Below are positions 11,657-23,800 of a DNA stretch of 64,000 nt, one piece after another. A program made the position numbers and the translations under genes. This DNA is from Antedon mediterranea (taxonomy: Eukaryota > Echinodermata > Crinoidea > Comatulida > Antedonidae), in assembly GCF_964355755.1 (NCBI RefSeq), contig NC_092671.1:40120804-40184803 (forward strand), read 5' to 3'. Each line of letters starts with the position of its first letter. The stretch's first letter is position 1. The notes beneath the pieces are model-generated. The model saw only the letters and a program-made list of their open reading frames with translations, searched no databases and was not told the origin of the DNA.

Positions 11657-12860
11657 ACTATGAAGTACTGTAACAGTGTCTGGTACATACAGCACACATA
11701 CTATACTATGAAGTACTGTAACATTGTCTGGTACATACAACACACATACTATACTATGAAGTACTGTAACAGTGTCTCGTACATACAGCACACATACTAT
11801 ACTATGAAGTACTGTAACAGTGTCTCGTACATACAGCACACATACTATACTAAGTACTGTAACATTGTCTGGTACATACAGCACACATACTATACTAAGT
11901 ACTGTAACATTGTCTGGTACATACAGCACACATACTATACTAAGTACTGTAACATTGTCTGGTACATACAACACACATACTATACTATGAAGTACTGTAA
12001 CAGTGTCTGGTACATACAACACACATACTATACTATGAAGTACTGTAACAGTGTCTCGTACATACAGCACACATACTATACTATGAAGTACTGTAACAGT
12101 GTCTGGTACATACAGCACACATACTATACTATGAAGTACTGTAACATTGTCTGGTACATACAGCACACATACTATACTAAGTACTGTAACATTGTCTGGT
12201 ATATACAGCACACATACTATACTATGAAGTACTGTAACATTGTCTGGTACATACAGCACACATACTATACTAAGTACTGTAACAGTGTCTGGTACATACA
12301 GCACACATACTATACTAAGTACTGTAACAGTGTCTGGTATACATACAGCACACATACTATACTATGAAGTACTGTAACATTGTCTCGTACATACAACACA
12401 CATACTATACTAAGTACTGTAACAGTGTCTCGTACATACAGCACACATACTATACTAAGTACTGTAACATTGTCTGGTACATACAGCACACATACTATAC
12501 TAAGTACTGTAACATTGTCTGGTACATACAGCACACATACTATACTAAGTACTGTAACAGTGTCTGGTACATACAGCACACATACTATACTAAGTACTGT
12601 AACAGTGTCTGGTATACATACAGCACACATACTATACTATGAAGTACTGTAACATTGTCTGGTACATACAGCACACATACTATACTATGAAGTACTGTAA
12701 CATTGTCTGGTACATACAGCACACATACTATACTAAGTACTGTAACATTGTCTGGTACATACAGCACACATACTATACTAAGTACTGTAACAGTGTCTCG
12801 TACATACAACACACATACTATACTATGAAGTATACTGTATGTAACATTGTCTGGTCCAAC
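11657..12860. repeat. 45/48-bp minisatellite, block 2
   Basis: About 25 further units of the same minisatellite, same orientation and same variant positions, ending in a decayed unit (TATACTGTATGTAACATTGT) at about 12830-12860. Two units here carry the expanded GTATACATACAG form at 12335 and 12612, within near-identical surroundings, suggesting a recent duplication of a six- to seven-unit segment. Confidence 0.97.
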
Positions 12861-14308
12861 ACATATATCTTACAAAAACCTTAAAAACCTGCACACTCAG
12901 GAAAAAAAAGAAGGCTATTGGGATTATATTCAGAGCACCTCCACTTTCTCACTCATCAATGTTTTTCTTGGATCTTCACCTTATCAAATTTAACGATATT
13001 AATAAACATTAATGTTTTGTCCACTCTTCCATTAACCAAATCCTGCCTAATCATCTCTGTCATCTTTTTACCTTCAATTCCTCTTCTATCGTTCGTTAAT
13101 TCATACATTTATTCATTATATAAATCCCTCCATTCAGAGCACCTCACCTGTCCTCCACTCATGATGATTCATAATCATTCATTATCAATCATGATCATTC
13201 GCATCCTGATATCATTCATTCAGTATCAATCACGGTGTGTCGATGAAAGCTCTCTTCTTCGCGGAACGTGCGGCTCATCGACGAACAATCGCGACCGTTC
13301 TTTTCTATTATTCTCTCCTCCTCAGCTCCAGCAAAGGCTAAATTATTTGTCTTATCTAGGGTTATAAGCCAAAGGCATTCATATACGCCTACTATAAAGC
13401 GTTCATTTATAATTTAGCGTACCCCGCATAATACATCATCATTACTTTTTTCTTCTGAGAATTGAATTAAACGTGAAATTAACTTCACGTTATTGATAAT
13501 ATTATGGTGATCATTAAGTATTTCAATGTACGTACTCAAATTACACTTTTGGAAATGCCATGTACAAAATGTATAATAGATGATTATGTTGATTTAAATT
13601 AAAATCTGAATTGTTTATGGATGTGTTTTTCACACTCCCCCGATTACGTATTTAAAAACTAATTACTGGGCCTGATCGCATCGACCTACGCAGTTTCCAT
13701 AACTGCGTACAAAAACCATTTATAGATGTCAAAATCAGCGGATTAAACCCAAGTTACGCGTAATTATCCTGAATAAAGTTATTTTATAATTAAATTATTA
13801 ATAGTAAGCAAATCGTACTAATATATATGAGCTCGCGCGCGTGAACAATTAGCATGAATAATTGAGAGTTTATGATTCTTTTCATTTTAGTATGATTTAT
13901 TCTCCGTGGATCGACTTCACAATCGTCTGAGATGTGACTCCACGTGTTAGTATATTACGTGATATTAGATTTAATAAACGTTACATGTTTCTTGCCGATC
14001 GTGTATCTGGTGTACCTAAGTGCGTTCTAATCCTATAAGACGCATCAAACAAGTTGTAGATTAAGATCATGCTTAGCTACACGTTGACCAACAGTAACCC
14101 CAATTGTTGTGTGATAGACTGTTAGTGTTCATATTTCGTTCGTTTCTGATTTTTCAAATCTTCCGTAATATAATTGAATTTTTATCAACCCTTGATTACA
14201 TTCTGAATGTGTATGTTCTTATTACTGTTTTTGTTTATATATATATGCTTTAAAAACATAGCATCCATATTCTTTAGTATAGTATTGTTATACATATACC
14301 ATACTTAC
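12861..14308. other. Intergenic, no gene seen
   Basis: AT-rich with TCATTCATTCAT-like simple sequence near 13090-13220. A 149-codon open stretch at 12918-13367 has a hydrophobic low-complexity translation, no splice context and no recognisable domain, so it is left out as a gene. Confidence 0.45.
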
Positions 14309-14494
14309 TTAAGCGTGGTTCCCACTAGCGACGCAACACAAGGACGTAACGCAACGCAAGTGAATTGATCAATCACACGCGATGGCTTATTCGCTTGTGA
14401 TTGCTAACCGTCTATAACTTCGCTTGTCATTGGTTAACACGCTTGCGTTGCGTTTACGTCCTTGCGTTACGTTCTAGTGGGCACCAAGCTTTAA
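14309..14494. mobile_element. MITE of a second family, 186 bp, long inverted termini
   Basis: The left end TTAAGCGTGGTTCCCACTAG with ACGTAACGCAACGCAAG is mirrored at the right end (CTTGCGTTGCG...CTAGTGGGCACCAAGCTTTAA). It is flanked by TTAA at both ends, which may be a four-base target duplication. No ORF. Only one copy was noticed. Confidence 0.7.
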
Positions 14495-15392
14495 TGACAG
14501 TATAACGTGCGCGTCGAGTGTAGTATTTTAACTCTATTTAATACTCGACCGCCGTACATTGATCTGATCAGATGATCAGGGAGGTATAAAAATAAGATAC
14601 CTCCATGATCTGACATTAATACCTAATTTCTTTATTGTCCTTTTATGTTTTCTAAGCGTAGTTTATACATTGTCATTTCAACGCCATCGCCATTTTACAT
14701 TCTTCTTTCTCACATAAGGCATATCCGTAATATTTCTAATAAGATATTTACTATAGGCCTAGCTGTCTATAAACAAATTTATTGAATATTGTATTTTGTT
14801 ATTAAATTGTAGTTGAATATTGTATTTTGTTGGCTTTGTGAATAGAAGGTAACCTAATAACCAATATCGTAGCTAGTTTAAACAAAATATTGCATAATAT
14901 TTCCCCCGCACGCACCATGATGCAAGTAAACCATTACGTGAGTCGGTGTCTGTTAACGAGTCTACTAAACGCGGAAAGTAACTTTTAATTAACTTGGAAT
15001 TTATATCTTTAATTTGTCATTACTCTATAATAATTTATCCTGCTGGTTGTGTAGACTACTTGCATTTTAATTTAAGATCGTAAATCTATTTTTAATCATC
15101 GTCGTTTCTTAATTTAAATTACATTAGGAAATATTCGTTTCATTTTCGTCACAAAATGCGTTCACCTGACTACTGACGCGTTCGCGTAGGAATAGACAAA
15201 CTTATCGGTTTGCAACATTCAACGACGATCTAAAATTTACTTGTCTATTGTGACTGCCAATGATTGATTTATTTTGATATTTAAAAAAATATGTAAATAA
15301 ACCTAAGTACGGCGCCTGTTACAGGGTACAAAACAAAGTTTTCATGTAATGGTATAATATTGAACGTTACGTGATATTAATAACCATAACAT

Positions 15393-15499
15393 AGGTCTGT
15401 CTATACACTATCAAACCATGGAGGTATAACCTTATGGATAACAAATTTGGGCACATCACACTTTTTTTTGTGTTATTTGATAATGTAGACAGAGCTTTA
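15393..15499. mobile_element. MITE of the AAGCTCTGTCTACAC family, copy 2 (short)
   Basis: Left end GGTCTGTCTATACACTATCA and right end TTGATAATGTAGACAGAGCT are present; the middle is reduced and the GATATG repeats are missing. Confidence 0.7.
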
Positions 15500-15949
15500 T
15501 GGTATAATATCCATACGTCGTTAACATGGTAATAGCCACAATTAGATTTAATACGAATTCCGTGTTGATTGAGGTGATGTATCGCAAAGGAGGATGTGCA
15601 TAGCTTTTTAACGTGTTTACTTCATCAGTTTAACTAAAAACGTTTTAACCAGAGCAAGTCTCTTGGGCTCTCAGACAGGAAATGGTTCGATTAATTATCA
15701 CGATATTTGACGTCGGCGGTGCGTATCGGTTTGTGCATTCTACGATAATTAATGTATTTGGTCGATTGAACTTATAATAAGCAGTTATACTGAACAAAAT
15801 AGCTGTAATCTTAAGCATATGATGAAACTTTAAAGAGCATTGAACTGCTTATGTGCGACACATTTCATAAAAGATCTTTGGATGCCGCGTTTAATCGTGC
15901 TCCTTCATCACGTGATCATTTTATTTTTAATTTTTATTACACCTTATTT

Positions 15950-16040
15950 ATAAAGGGTGACCCTAAACAGCGAAATGCTGATCAAGGGGCACCCTTGATG
16001 AGTGACAGTGGCTGTGTGTAAACTAGTAGACCGGGGTATG
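15950..16040 (-). mobile_element. SINE fragment (AGTGGCTGTG / ACCGGGGT family)
   Basis: Carries CAGTGGCTGTG...ACTAGTAGACCGGGGT, shared with copies at 30285 and 40285, where a tRNA-like head is attached on the - strand. Only the body portion is present here. Confidence 0.5.
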
Positions 16041-16486
16041 AATGTTGTTTAACAGCAAACAAGTACACGATTGCATGTATGAACTCATATCATCGTGTAA
16101 TTACACATTAAGAGAATGTGTCATCAGTTCGTGACTGATCTGTAGTAATGATGTTGATCTTAAAAACGTAGACGACTTTCTTGGATAATATGCGGATGTC
16201 TTATCGTACGTCATGAGCGGGACGTTTGAGTGGGTGAAAACTAGTGTGCAATCTTTTTACTTGCTAAGTATACCGTATAGTAGGCCTATTAAGCATAGGT
16301 GCCAAAGAGCTTTCCGATCTTGGGTTTCTTAATGTCAGCCTCAGAAATAAGTTTTTAAGATTAAATTATGTTCACAAAATTCGTTATAACTTTAATACGC
16401 CTTCTTTCCTTAAGGATAACTTTTTGTTAATTTCTGATCATCATAACCATTTCACCAGAGGTACAACATTTAATTTTGTCACTCCT

Positions 16487-16633
16487 AAGGCTCTCTGTCT
16501 ACACTATCAAACTAGTTGATGATCAAACTGTGACGTGCCAAAATATATTCGTGATATGACATCATCATGTCCATATATGGGCACATCACAATTTTTTGTC
16601 ACATAAAAAGTTTATAGTGTAGACAGAGCTTTA
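16487..16633. mobile_element. MITE of the AAGCTCTGTCTACAC family, copy 3
   Basis: Left end GCTCTCTGTCTACACTATCA, inner GATATGACATCATCATGTCC and TATATGGGCACATCACA, right end TATAGTGTAGACAGAGCTTT. Confidence 0.85.
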
Positions 16634-17631
16634 CAGACAACAATGTTACAATAACACGAATACATTCATAACACAGACCTTAACTAAGCTGTCAATAGAC
16701 TCGTACTAATCATAAGGTTCTTATAAACATAATGACTAATATTGTTCTATATTCTGTTAATTAAATGGCAGCCTGTCACAGCTAGACATGATTGCATCGT
16801 CAACATTAACATCGTATTGTTCATTAACACAAGACTGATATAAACTCTCTCACTGATTTTCTGTTAGTATTATTGCAGTCGACTAATTTAGCTTGAAATT
16901 TCATTTATGGTTTACAGCCGTGAAATATTATACGTTTAAAAATAGATGAATAGCGCTCTAACCAAGCAGGCGAGTATTTTAATCGTCAGTGAGATAATAA
17001 TAACGTAGAGGTTAGCCTAACTGGATTTTTATTAATTAATTTTTTTCTCGTCATTTATTTTATATTTATATTATATTTTATTTATGTTAAAGGAAAGTCT
17101 TTAAACAGTGATTGGGTTCGCTTGTGACAATCCTGGCTTTTTGTTTCATTATATATTTTTATGTATTCTATTGTAATTGTAATGAGCCGATATTGAATAA
17201 ATCAAATCAAAACTGTGTATACGGTAGGCCTATACTAAATCATGAAGTCGTCAATGTACCGGGAACCAGAGCACATCTGAATGGTGGAATGGTGGTGACG
17301 TATTTTGTATTTTATTTTCGGAACTGGGTTAGTTTTTCTTTTATTAGAAATAAATAATCCTGAGTTTTCGAATGTATCTATGTAATCCATCAAGAACAAA
17401 CATTAATGCTCTCATATCCAATGTTAAGAACACATTAATACAGCGAATACCTGACTGAACCTACTTTTTAGTTTGATATGATGATTCGTCTTTTTCAACA
17501 CTCATAATACAAGGTTGTCTTTCTTGATTATGTCGTCATTTATCATCAACCGCGCGCGCATCATCAGCATTTTTATAGGGCGTATTATTACTGATAAATG
17601 AAAATTGAACAAACAAAAATAAATAATTCTT

Positions 17632-17775
17632 AAGCTCTTTCTACACTATATAAAACTTTTTGTGACAAATGTAAAGTGCCCGTATATAGATATGATGATG
17701 TCATATCACTACCATATTTGGGCATATCACTATATTTGGGCACATCACACTAGTTTGATAGTAGAGATAGCTTTA
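17632..17775. mobile_element. MITE of the AAGCTCTGTCTACAC family, copy 4
   Basis: Left end AAGCTCTTTCTACACTATAT and right end TTTGATAGTAGAGATAGCTT. The inner GATATGATGATGTCATATCA and two CATATTTGGGC blocks run in the orientation opposite to copy 3. Confidence 0.8.
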
Positions 17776-18084
17776 GATTTTAAACACTCATAATACAATG
17801 TTCTTCTTTATCAATTCCATTGCCCACGCGGCGCGCATTAGCATTGTTAATTTTATAGGGCGGCGTATTAGTGATAAATAAAAATTGAACAAACAAAAAT
17901 AATCGTAGGACTACTATCAGTGATTTACATTACATACGACATTGTATTCACCGGTTTGCAAATTCTGTTTTGAGAAATTCTGATACAATAATTCCGAGCG
18001 ACGCTTAATGCCCGAGGTAAGTATTGTGTATAACTTCTGCAGAATATATTTGCATATTTGCATATATTTTAACAGAGTATCATT

Positions 18085-18240
18085 GATTTCAATCATTCAT
18101 TCATCAGTGAAAAATTACTTTTTACATTTATTGTCATTTGCATATAAAACAATGCATAGAAATTATGAGATATACAAAAACAGAAAAATGAAAAACTAAC
18201 AACAACAATTACAAAGTGTCACATCACTCTCATATGGTAT
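18085..18240 (-). mobile_element. LINE/SINE 3' end, same family as 49895
   Basis: Read on the - strand it ends TTATATGCAAATGACAATAA followed by a GATGAATGAATGA tail. The same order of motifs (GGTATAC, ACTCTC, AAAGTGTC, CATAGAAATTATG, GCATATAAAA, TTCATTCATTCATCAGTG) is seen at 49895-50060. An ATGA-type tail suggests LINE-machinery retroposition. Confidence 0.65.
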
Positions 18241-18544
18241 ACTGACAAGCATTTAGTGCCCAATGACGGTTGTGAAACATATTTGTACGAGGGATGATGG
18301 ACCGGTAACGTCTACCGCTACGTAACACCTCAAATTTGATTGAATTGAATATAAAGCTTTACTTTTTGTAAAAGATCCATTTTGACACAAATAATTAAAA
18401 AGTTGACCAATATCTACACATTAAATAACCAAGAATAAAAGTGTTCATGTCCATGTGACGTCTAGACTAAACTCACTGTCAAGGCGATAATATCGACGTG
18501 AGAAATCGATCATAAAACAATAAAATAACCCTGTATAGCATACA

Positions 18545-18890
18545 TAGTTCGACACTTAAGTGATTCTTAGTCTTGCAATGAGGGCAGACAAATAAATAAA
18601 CCTGTGCGTTCATGGTTTGACACTAAGGCTATACGTTCACACTTACGCCATAGCTTACGCCGTACATGTGAACAGGCTCAGTGATTCTTGCGTTTACAAT
18701 GAGGCTAGACAGATAATAAATAAATTAACCTGTGCGTTCATGGTTTGACACTAAGGGTACGATTACACATACGCAATGGCTTACGCCGTACACGTGAACA
18801 GGCTCTTAGGTGATTCTTGCGTTTACAATGAGGCTAGACAGATAATAAATAAATAAACCTGTGCGTTCATGGTTCGACACTTTTGGTAAT
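18545..18890. repeat. Three imperfect tandem units of about 120-129 bp
   Basis: The block GTGATTCTTGCGTTTACAAT-GAGGCTAGACAGATAATAAA-AACCTGTGCGTTCATGGTT recurs at 18561, 18681 and 18810. Each later unit is preceded by TTACGCCGTACA(T/C)GTGAAC. No coding potential noted. Confidence 0.75.
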
Positions 18891-19051
18891 TTGTTCATTA
18901 GATAAATCCTCTTGTAGAAGTATCTCCACCGTGACTGGTGCTTGACATTTACTGACCTGATTGATTTACTGTAGGCCTATCTAATATCTTATTCGATATA
19001 TTAAATATAAAAGATTTTTTTCTGTATAAACTATAGTGTGTGTGTGTGTGA

Positions 19052-19278
19052 TAAAGCTGTCTACCTGATCAAACTTTATGTTACAAAAAAATGTGTCCAT
19101 AATTATATGGACATGATGATGTCATATCACTACCATATTTGAACATATCACTACCATATTGAACATATCACTACCATATTGAACATATCACTACCATATT
19201 GAACATATCACTACCATATTGAACATATCACTACCATATTTGAGCAAACTAGTTTGATATAGTGTAGACAGAGCTTTA
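19052..19278. mobile_element. MITE of the AAGCTCTGTCTACAC family, copy 5, with internal 20-bp expansion
   Basis: The ends are typical (AAAGCTGTCTACCTGATCAA and TAGTGTAGACAGAGCTTTAG). Inside, CATATCACTACCATATTGAA is tandemly repeated about five times (19145-19240), which lengthens the copy to about 227 bp. A TG run lies just upstream at about 19037. Confidence 0.85.
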
Positions 19279-19493
19279 GTGAAGATGTGTGTTGAGAGAT
19301 ACAAGCAACCCATACAACCCTTCCTATCCTAAAATATTATACCGATTCTTTCTTCTTTCGCTTTAATTAAAAATCAATCATACACATTTTAAGCTTTGTT
19401 GTTTCGTGTAAATTTATTCAATTCAATACGTATCAATATTCATTGGTATCAATCGATATTGATAAATAACTTTTAAAACAAAGTTTATTAACA

Positions 19494-19499
19494 ATCGAA
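19494..19499 (-). terminator. Candidate poly(A) signal for the 19545-19988 gene
   Basis: AATAAA on the - strand, 46 bases past the stop codon of the gene ending at 19545. Confidence 0.45.
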
Positions 19500-19544
19500 C
19501 CGCATTACTGTCTATCGTCTAGGCCTAGTACTGTGCCAATGTGT

Positions 19545-19988
19545 TTACTTCAGGTAGTACCTCCACATAACCAGGTTGGCAGGTGGTATACCAGTTTGCC
19601 GCTTCTTATGATCAGTTTGCCGCGAGAAGAAGAATCCGCACGTCGGCTTACCGAGCGTCGTAAAAGGAGCCACAGAATTTGACACAAACCCTCCTTTTGG
19701 TACTCTACCACTGCAGTTGTAAGCAACCTTTGGCGTCACTGGTGCTCCATGATCTGGTGTCGGTACTCCTCCTCGGTTCAGATGTCGAGAGTACTTGTTG
19801 TTTATCGGTGGCAGGCTGTTCTTTGCCGATGGTGGTGGCGCTGGTCTGCTGACGTACGAACACCAGAACGCTGGGTTCGGCAGGTTACCTTGGTAGTATT
19901 TCTCACCTACAGGTAGTTTTCCTACATCTCTCTTTGCCGTACCGCAATACTGGTAGTTTATTTGTCCTTGGTATCCTGAGTTAGGCAT
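19545..19988 (-). CDS. Uncharacterised 147-aa basic protein, single exon
   Basis: The first ATG in frame is at 19988-19986, just after the codons for VDIKI, which would need a GTG start and are excluded. The protein is rich in Gly, Pro, Tyr, Asn and Lys, begins MPNSGYQGQINYQYCGTAK, and has GEKYYQGNLPNPAFWCSY near residue 27, PSAKNSLPPINNKYSRH in the middle, and ends GIPPANLVMWRYYLK. There is no signal peptide, membrane segment or coiled coil. Codon use and composition look genuinely coding, unlike the low-complexity ORFs nearby. The short Pro/Gly/Tyr/Trp-rich style resembles microtubule inner proteins of cilia and sperm, but that is impression only and no family is claimed. It is divergently arranged with the 20876 gene, 887 bases apart, so the two may share a promoter region. 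It could also be the last exon of a longer gene, but no intron is needed to explain the frame. Confidence 0.65.
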   Translation of the reverse strand: MPNSGYQGQINYQYCGTAKRDVGKLPVGEKYYQGNLPNPAFWCSYVSRPAPPPSAKNSLPPINNKYSRHLNRGGVPTPDHGAPVTPKVAYNCSGRVPKGGFVSNSVAPFTTLGKPTCGFFFSRQTDHKKRQTGIPPANLVMWRYYLK

Positions 19989-20875
19989 GATCTTGATATC
20001 TACCACTTATTATAAAACGACAGAAGAAAACAGATAAAAGTTCAGCAAAGCTCGATTTATTGACTACAAAAATGTCAAATTAACTTCGTAGTTGTCAATT
20101 GTTTTGTGAAATGTATCCACTTCGATGTAACCCAAATTGTGTGATATAACCCCCCAAATAGCCAGGTAAATTCCGTAAAAAACGCAGCAAACTTCTGTCT
20201 CGTCTTGTTGATGTGTTCTGAAAACTATGGAGATTAAAGGTGTAGCGCGCCCTACTGTTAAAGGACCTGTTACGTCAGATCGATAAAGGTACAAATAGCA
20301 TCATGACATGACAATACAATTGACCACTAACACTAACAGTCAATCAAATAAGATTAACAAAGACACAAACAAAATAAAACGAAGTCCAAAAGGTCGATTA
20401 GGCTTTCATATAAACCATGTATATTTCTTTAATCGAAACTTGTTTTTTAGATTGTATTTTATTTTGTTGATCGATTCCTCGGTATAAGCTCTGAATTAGT
20501 AATTAAGTTTTTTAAATGCTCTCATTATTAGTTTAAAAACCTAAAAATAGATATAATAAACGTTATTATGATAATTGTGACTATACTAAGTATCATCTAA
20601 GACGTTTGTATAACATTTTACACGTACTTAATTTATAATATTATATACCGTTGTTCGATTCTTCGCGTCATAATTCATCGTTGTTCTAGTAACTGCTGTC
20701 CAAACGCGCGCGTAATGTGTTGCTATGGATAGATATCGTTAGGAAAAGGCCACAATCTCGCATTCTCTGTCATTTCTGCCAACTAACATCAACCATCAGA
20801 TAGGACGTGGCTAAATTGTTGGTCAGGTTTGTTTATTTGGCCTAGGCCTAACAGCCGTATTTGAACATCACGGTC

Positions 20876-23800
20876 ATGGCAGCCGGAACTGAAGTGGACT
20901 CGGCGGTAGGGACGTCGTATGCCATCGTTAAAGTCTCACCGACAGTGCTTTCCAGTGACCTGTTTACACCATGCCAGCTAACTCCACGAGCCACTTTACC
21001 GAGCGTGGGGTAAGTTTTTTTTTTTTTTTTTATAGATACAGTATATTTTTTTTCTTGAAATCGATAGGTTTTGATTTATCGAAATCGAAAGGTGCAATTT
21101 GAAACTCGAACTTGAAAATGATTAAGTCACTGGGTTAGGCCCTGAAATAGGCTTAAAATATAGGCCTAATCATTATTTTTTTGTTAATGTTATTAATCGT
21201 GCATTCAAAATTTAGTGTGTTTTTTATTTCATTCTTAGAGAGTTCCATCATCCGATATGTACAAGTTGCGGCACGTGGGGTTGTGACATCACTCACTATG
21301 GTGGTATTGGTCCGTATACCTTCCAGGGGAAACAGAGGATACGTCGAGATCTACCAGTTAGCCGTAGCCATCGGCATTATGGTAGTGGTCTAGGAAAAAG
21401 GTAAAGCTCTGTCTACAATACTGTATCAAACTTTATGTGATGTGATGTGCCAAAATATGGAAGTGATATGCACAAATATGGTAGTACTGTACTATGACAT
21501 CATCGTATCCATGGGCACATCACCTTTTTTCACATAACGTTTGATAGTGTAGCTTTACATTTAAAATAGTATTTTAGTGAAAGTTGTTTTGGCATTCAAC
21601 TATATGTGCACAGCCAGACGATGATACGATACGAAAGTTGTTCCATCAATTCATCTGTTGGTCATGTTCTCACCATCCTTAACTTTCTTTTTCAAGTTTT
21701 TGCAGAATAAATTAGAATCCAAGATTAGATAAGCTCTATGATCATCAGCAACCATTACTGTACATACATTATACCGTTAGATACAGTTATACATGGTTTC
21801 ACAAAATGTTTCAAATCGTTTTAAAATTACGACAGGAAGGACCTACTTTTCTCTCACTTTATTGGCAATATACTCTCTCGCGAAAGTGGAACATTATCCA
21901 CTGAATATTCGTGGCTGCTGCATGTTTCGTGGGTTTATATATGTAGAACTGAACCTACTTCTTGATATTGACTTTTGAGTTTCTTACATTGTAAAACATA
22001 ATTTTGGTCCTTTTTAATCATAGTTTATAAAAAAGTAGGTGAGGGCCAGATAACTTTCGAAATTCTACGAACTCGTTGAAATAAAAGCAAATTGATAACA
22101 GATTATGAGACGTGAATGGAATTTTAAAATACAGGCAATTAACAAGCGATCATCAACATCCAGTAATGAATGTTTATTTCGTTAAAAATAACTTCTGCAA
22201 ATACCAACATAAAATGATTTCATTGTTAATCACCAGAAGAAGTCACTTCTATGTCTACTTAAAATGTTTTCATTATTATATGACTTTATGCTCGAGTGAA
22301 AATTTCAATGAAATATTCATCTTGGGAAATATAAAAACATGACCGATTTCGTGAATGTCAAGTCTGATATTACGACTTAAGTCTGATATTACGAGCTCTG
22401 TCTACACTATCAAAAATGTGATGTGATATGCCCAAATATGGTACCGATATGCCCAAATATGGTTATGATATGACTTTTTTTTTCTCTTTTGTGGCGTGAA
22501 CCACCACCTTTATTCTTTCATATCATAATTAAATACATTACAAATAAATCAGTAATATCTGTCTTCATATGTTCTTTCTTTAATTATATTGTTTTCCGTT
22601 AATATTCTACATTTTTCTTTATATTTTTCTGCTCAAAAAAAAAAAAAAAATCAGTAATTTTTGTAAATTTTTGTTTTTCACATATTGTTTCCAATATTAT
22701 CCTCCTGTTTTCATGGTTTTCTTATATTTATTCACATTGTACACAGACACCCACAAATACATATATATATATATACATACCGTATTGTTTCATACCCTGT
22801 TAATTCATACCCATTTATATACATCTTATAGACATTATATACACAGATATAAAACAGCGTTTTAAAAAAAAATACATCATTCAAGATATATATAATTTTC
22901 ATAAAAATTAATTAGGTACCGGTAACTCATTTAACATTATATGAGCGTTAGTTTGTTCAGATCCTTAACAATAGACTTAAATGATATGACTTCATCGTGC
23001 CAATAGTTTCTGTGTACAATTGATCTCCTATAACAAGATCTCCCTTCATTTCTCCCTGTGTCTCTTAAATTTACCCTTTTCAACAAGTATTGCATGTGGG
23101 GAACCCCATCTATTTGTTTGCTGTTAGTTCATTGGACGTTTTATTTGTCTAAGACTAAATCGTACACATTTTACATTTCAAAGTATAAATCTAAAGATTT
23201 ACTTTGCAGTGTCTGAATCGTGACAAGAATCGATCGGTACTCGATGACGATCATCGATTTACTGAAAGCTTTGCATTATAGTTCACCATCGCTCGGTCAA
23301 TTTATTCATATTGTATTTGTAGTTAAAACGACATCTTTCTGGAAATTGATTTTATATAATTTATCAACATTGATTGATACATTCAATATAAAACGTGCAA
23401 AAAATGGAATTAAATTTATTTTTCTAATTTTTGAACCAAGCTCACTCTCTTTTCTTTGCTGGCCTTATTAAATCCTCTATCTCTTTATTTCATTCAAATG
23501 TCGACATTGTCTTCCATTGTGTGAATACAGTAATCTGTCTGACAAAGGAGTCCCTGGTCCGCCAACTATCTGAATTTGAAACATATATGTAGCCAGGCTT
23601 TATATACTATATTAATATCGTTTTTATAGTTCAACTATAGCCCACAGCCACCATATCGTCTGACACGGGAGACCCTGGTCCGCCGACGACTTTCTGAATA
23701 GTGAAACAGGGAAGTGTGTTTCGCTCTTCCCTGTTGAAACTTATATATATTTAGCCAGGCTTTATATACTATTTATTTTAATATCGTTTTAATAGTTCAA

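Noticed and set aside
7775-12860. CRISPR-like array
   Set aside because: Units are head-to-tail without unique spacers, and the surrounding genes are animal genes with introns.
7735-12884. Many long ORFs on both strands (up to 704 codons)
   Set aside because: They are produced by a tandem repeat whose unit length is a multiple of three; no unique start, splice signals or domain. Kept as a finding, not as genes.
12918-13367. 149-codon + strand ORF
   Set aside because: Low-complexity hydrophobic/His-rich translation over TCATTCAT-type sequence; no splice context or family.
22900-23120. - strand sequence with phrases reminiscent of a LINE ORF
   Set aside because: Frames are broken repeatedly and no diagnostic motif could be read; could be chance.
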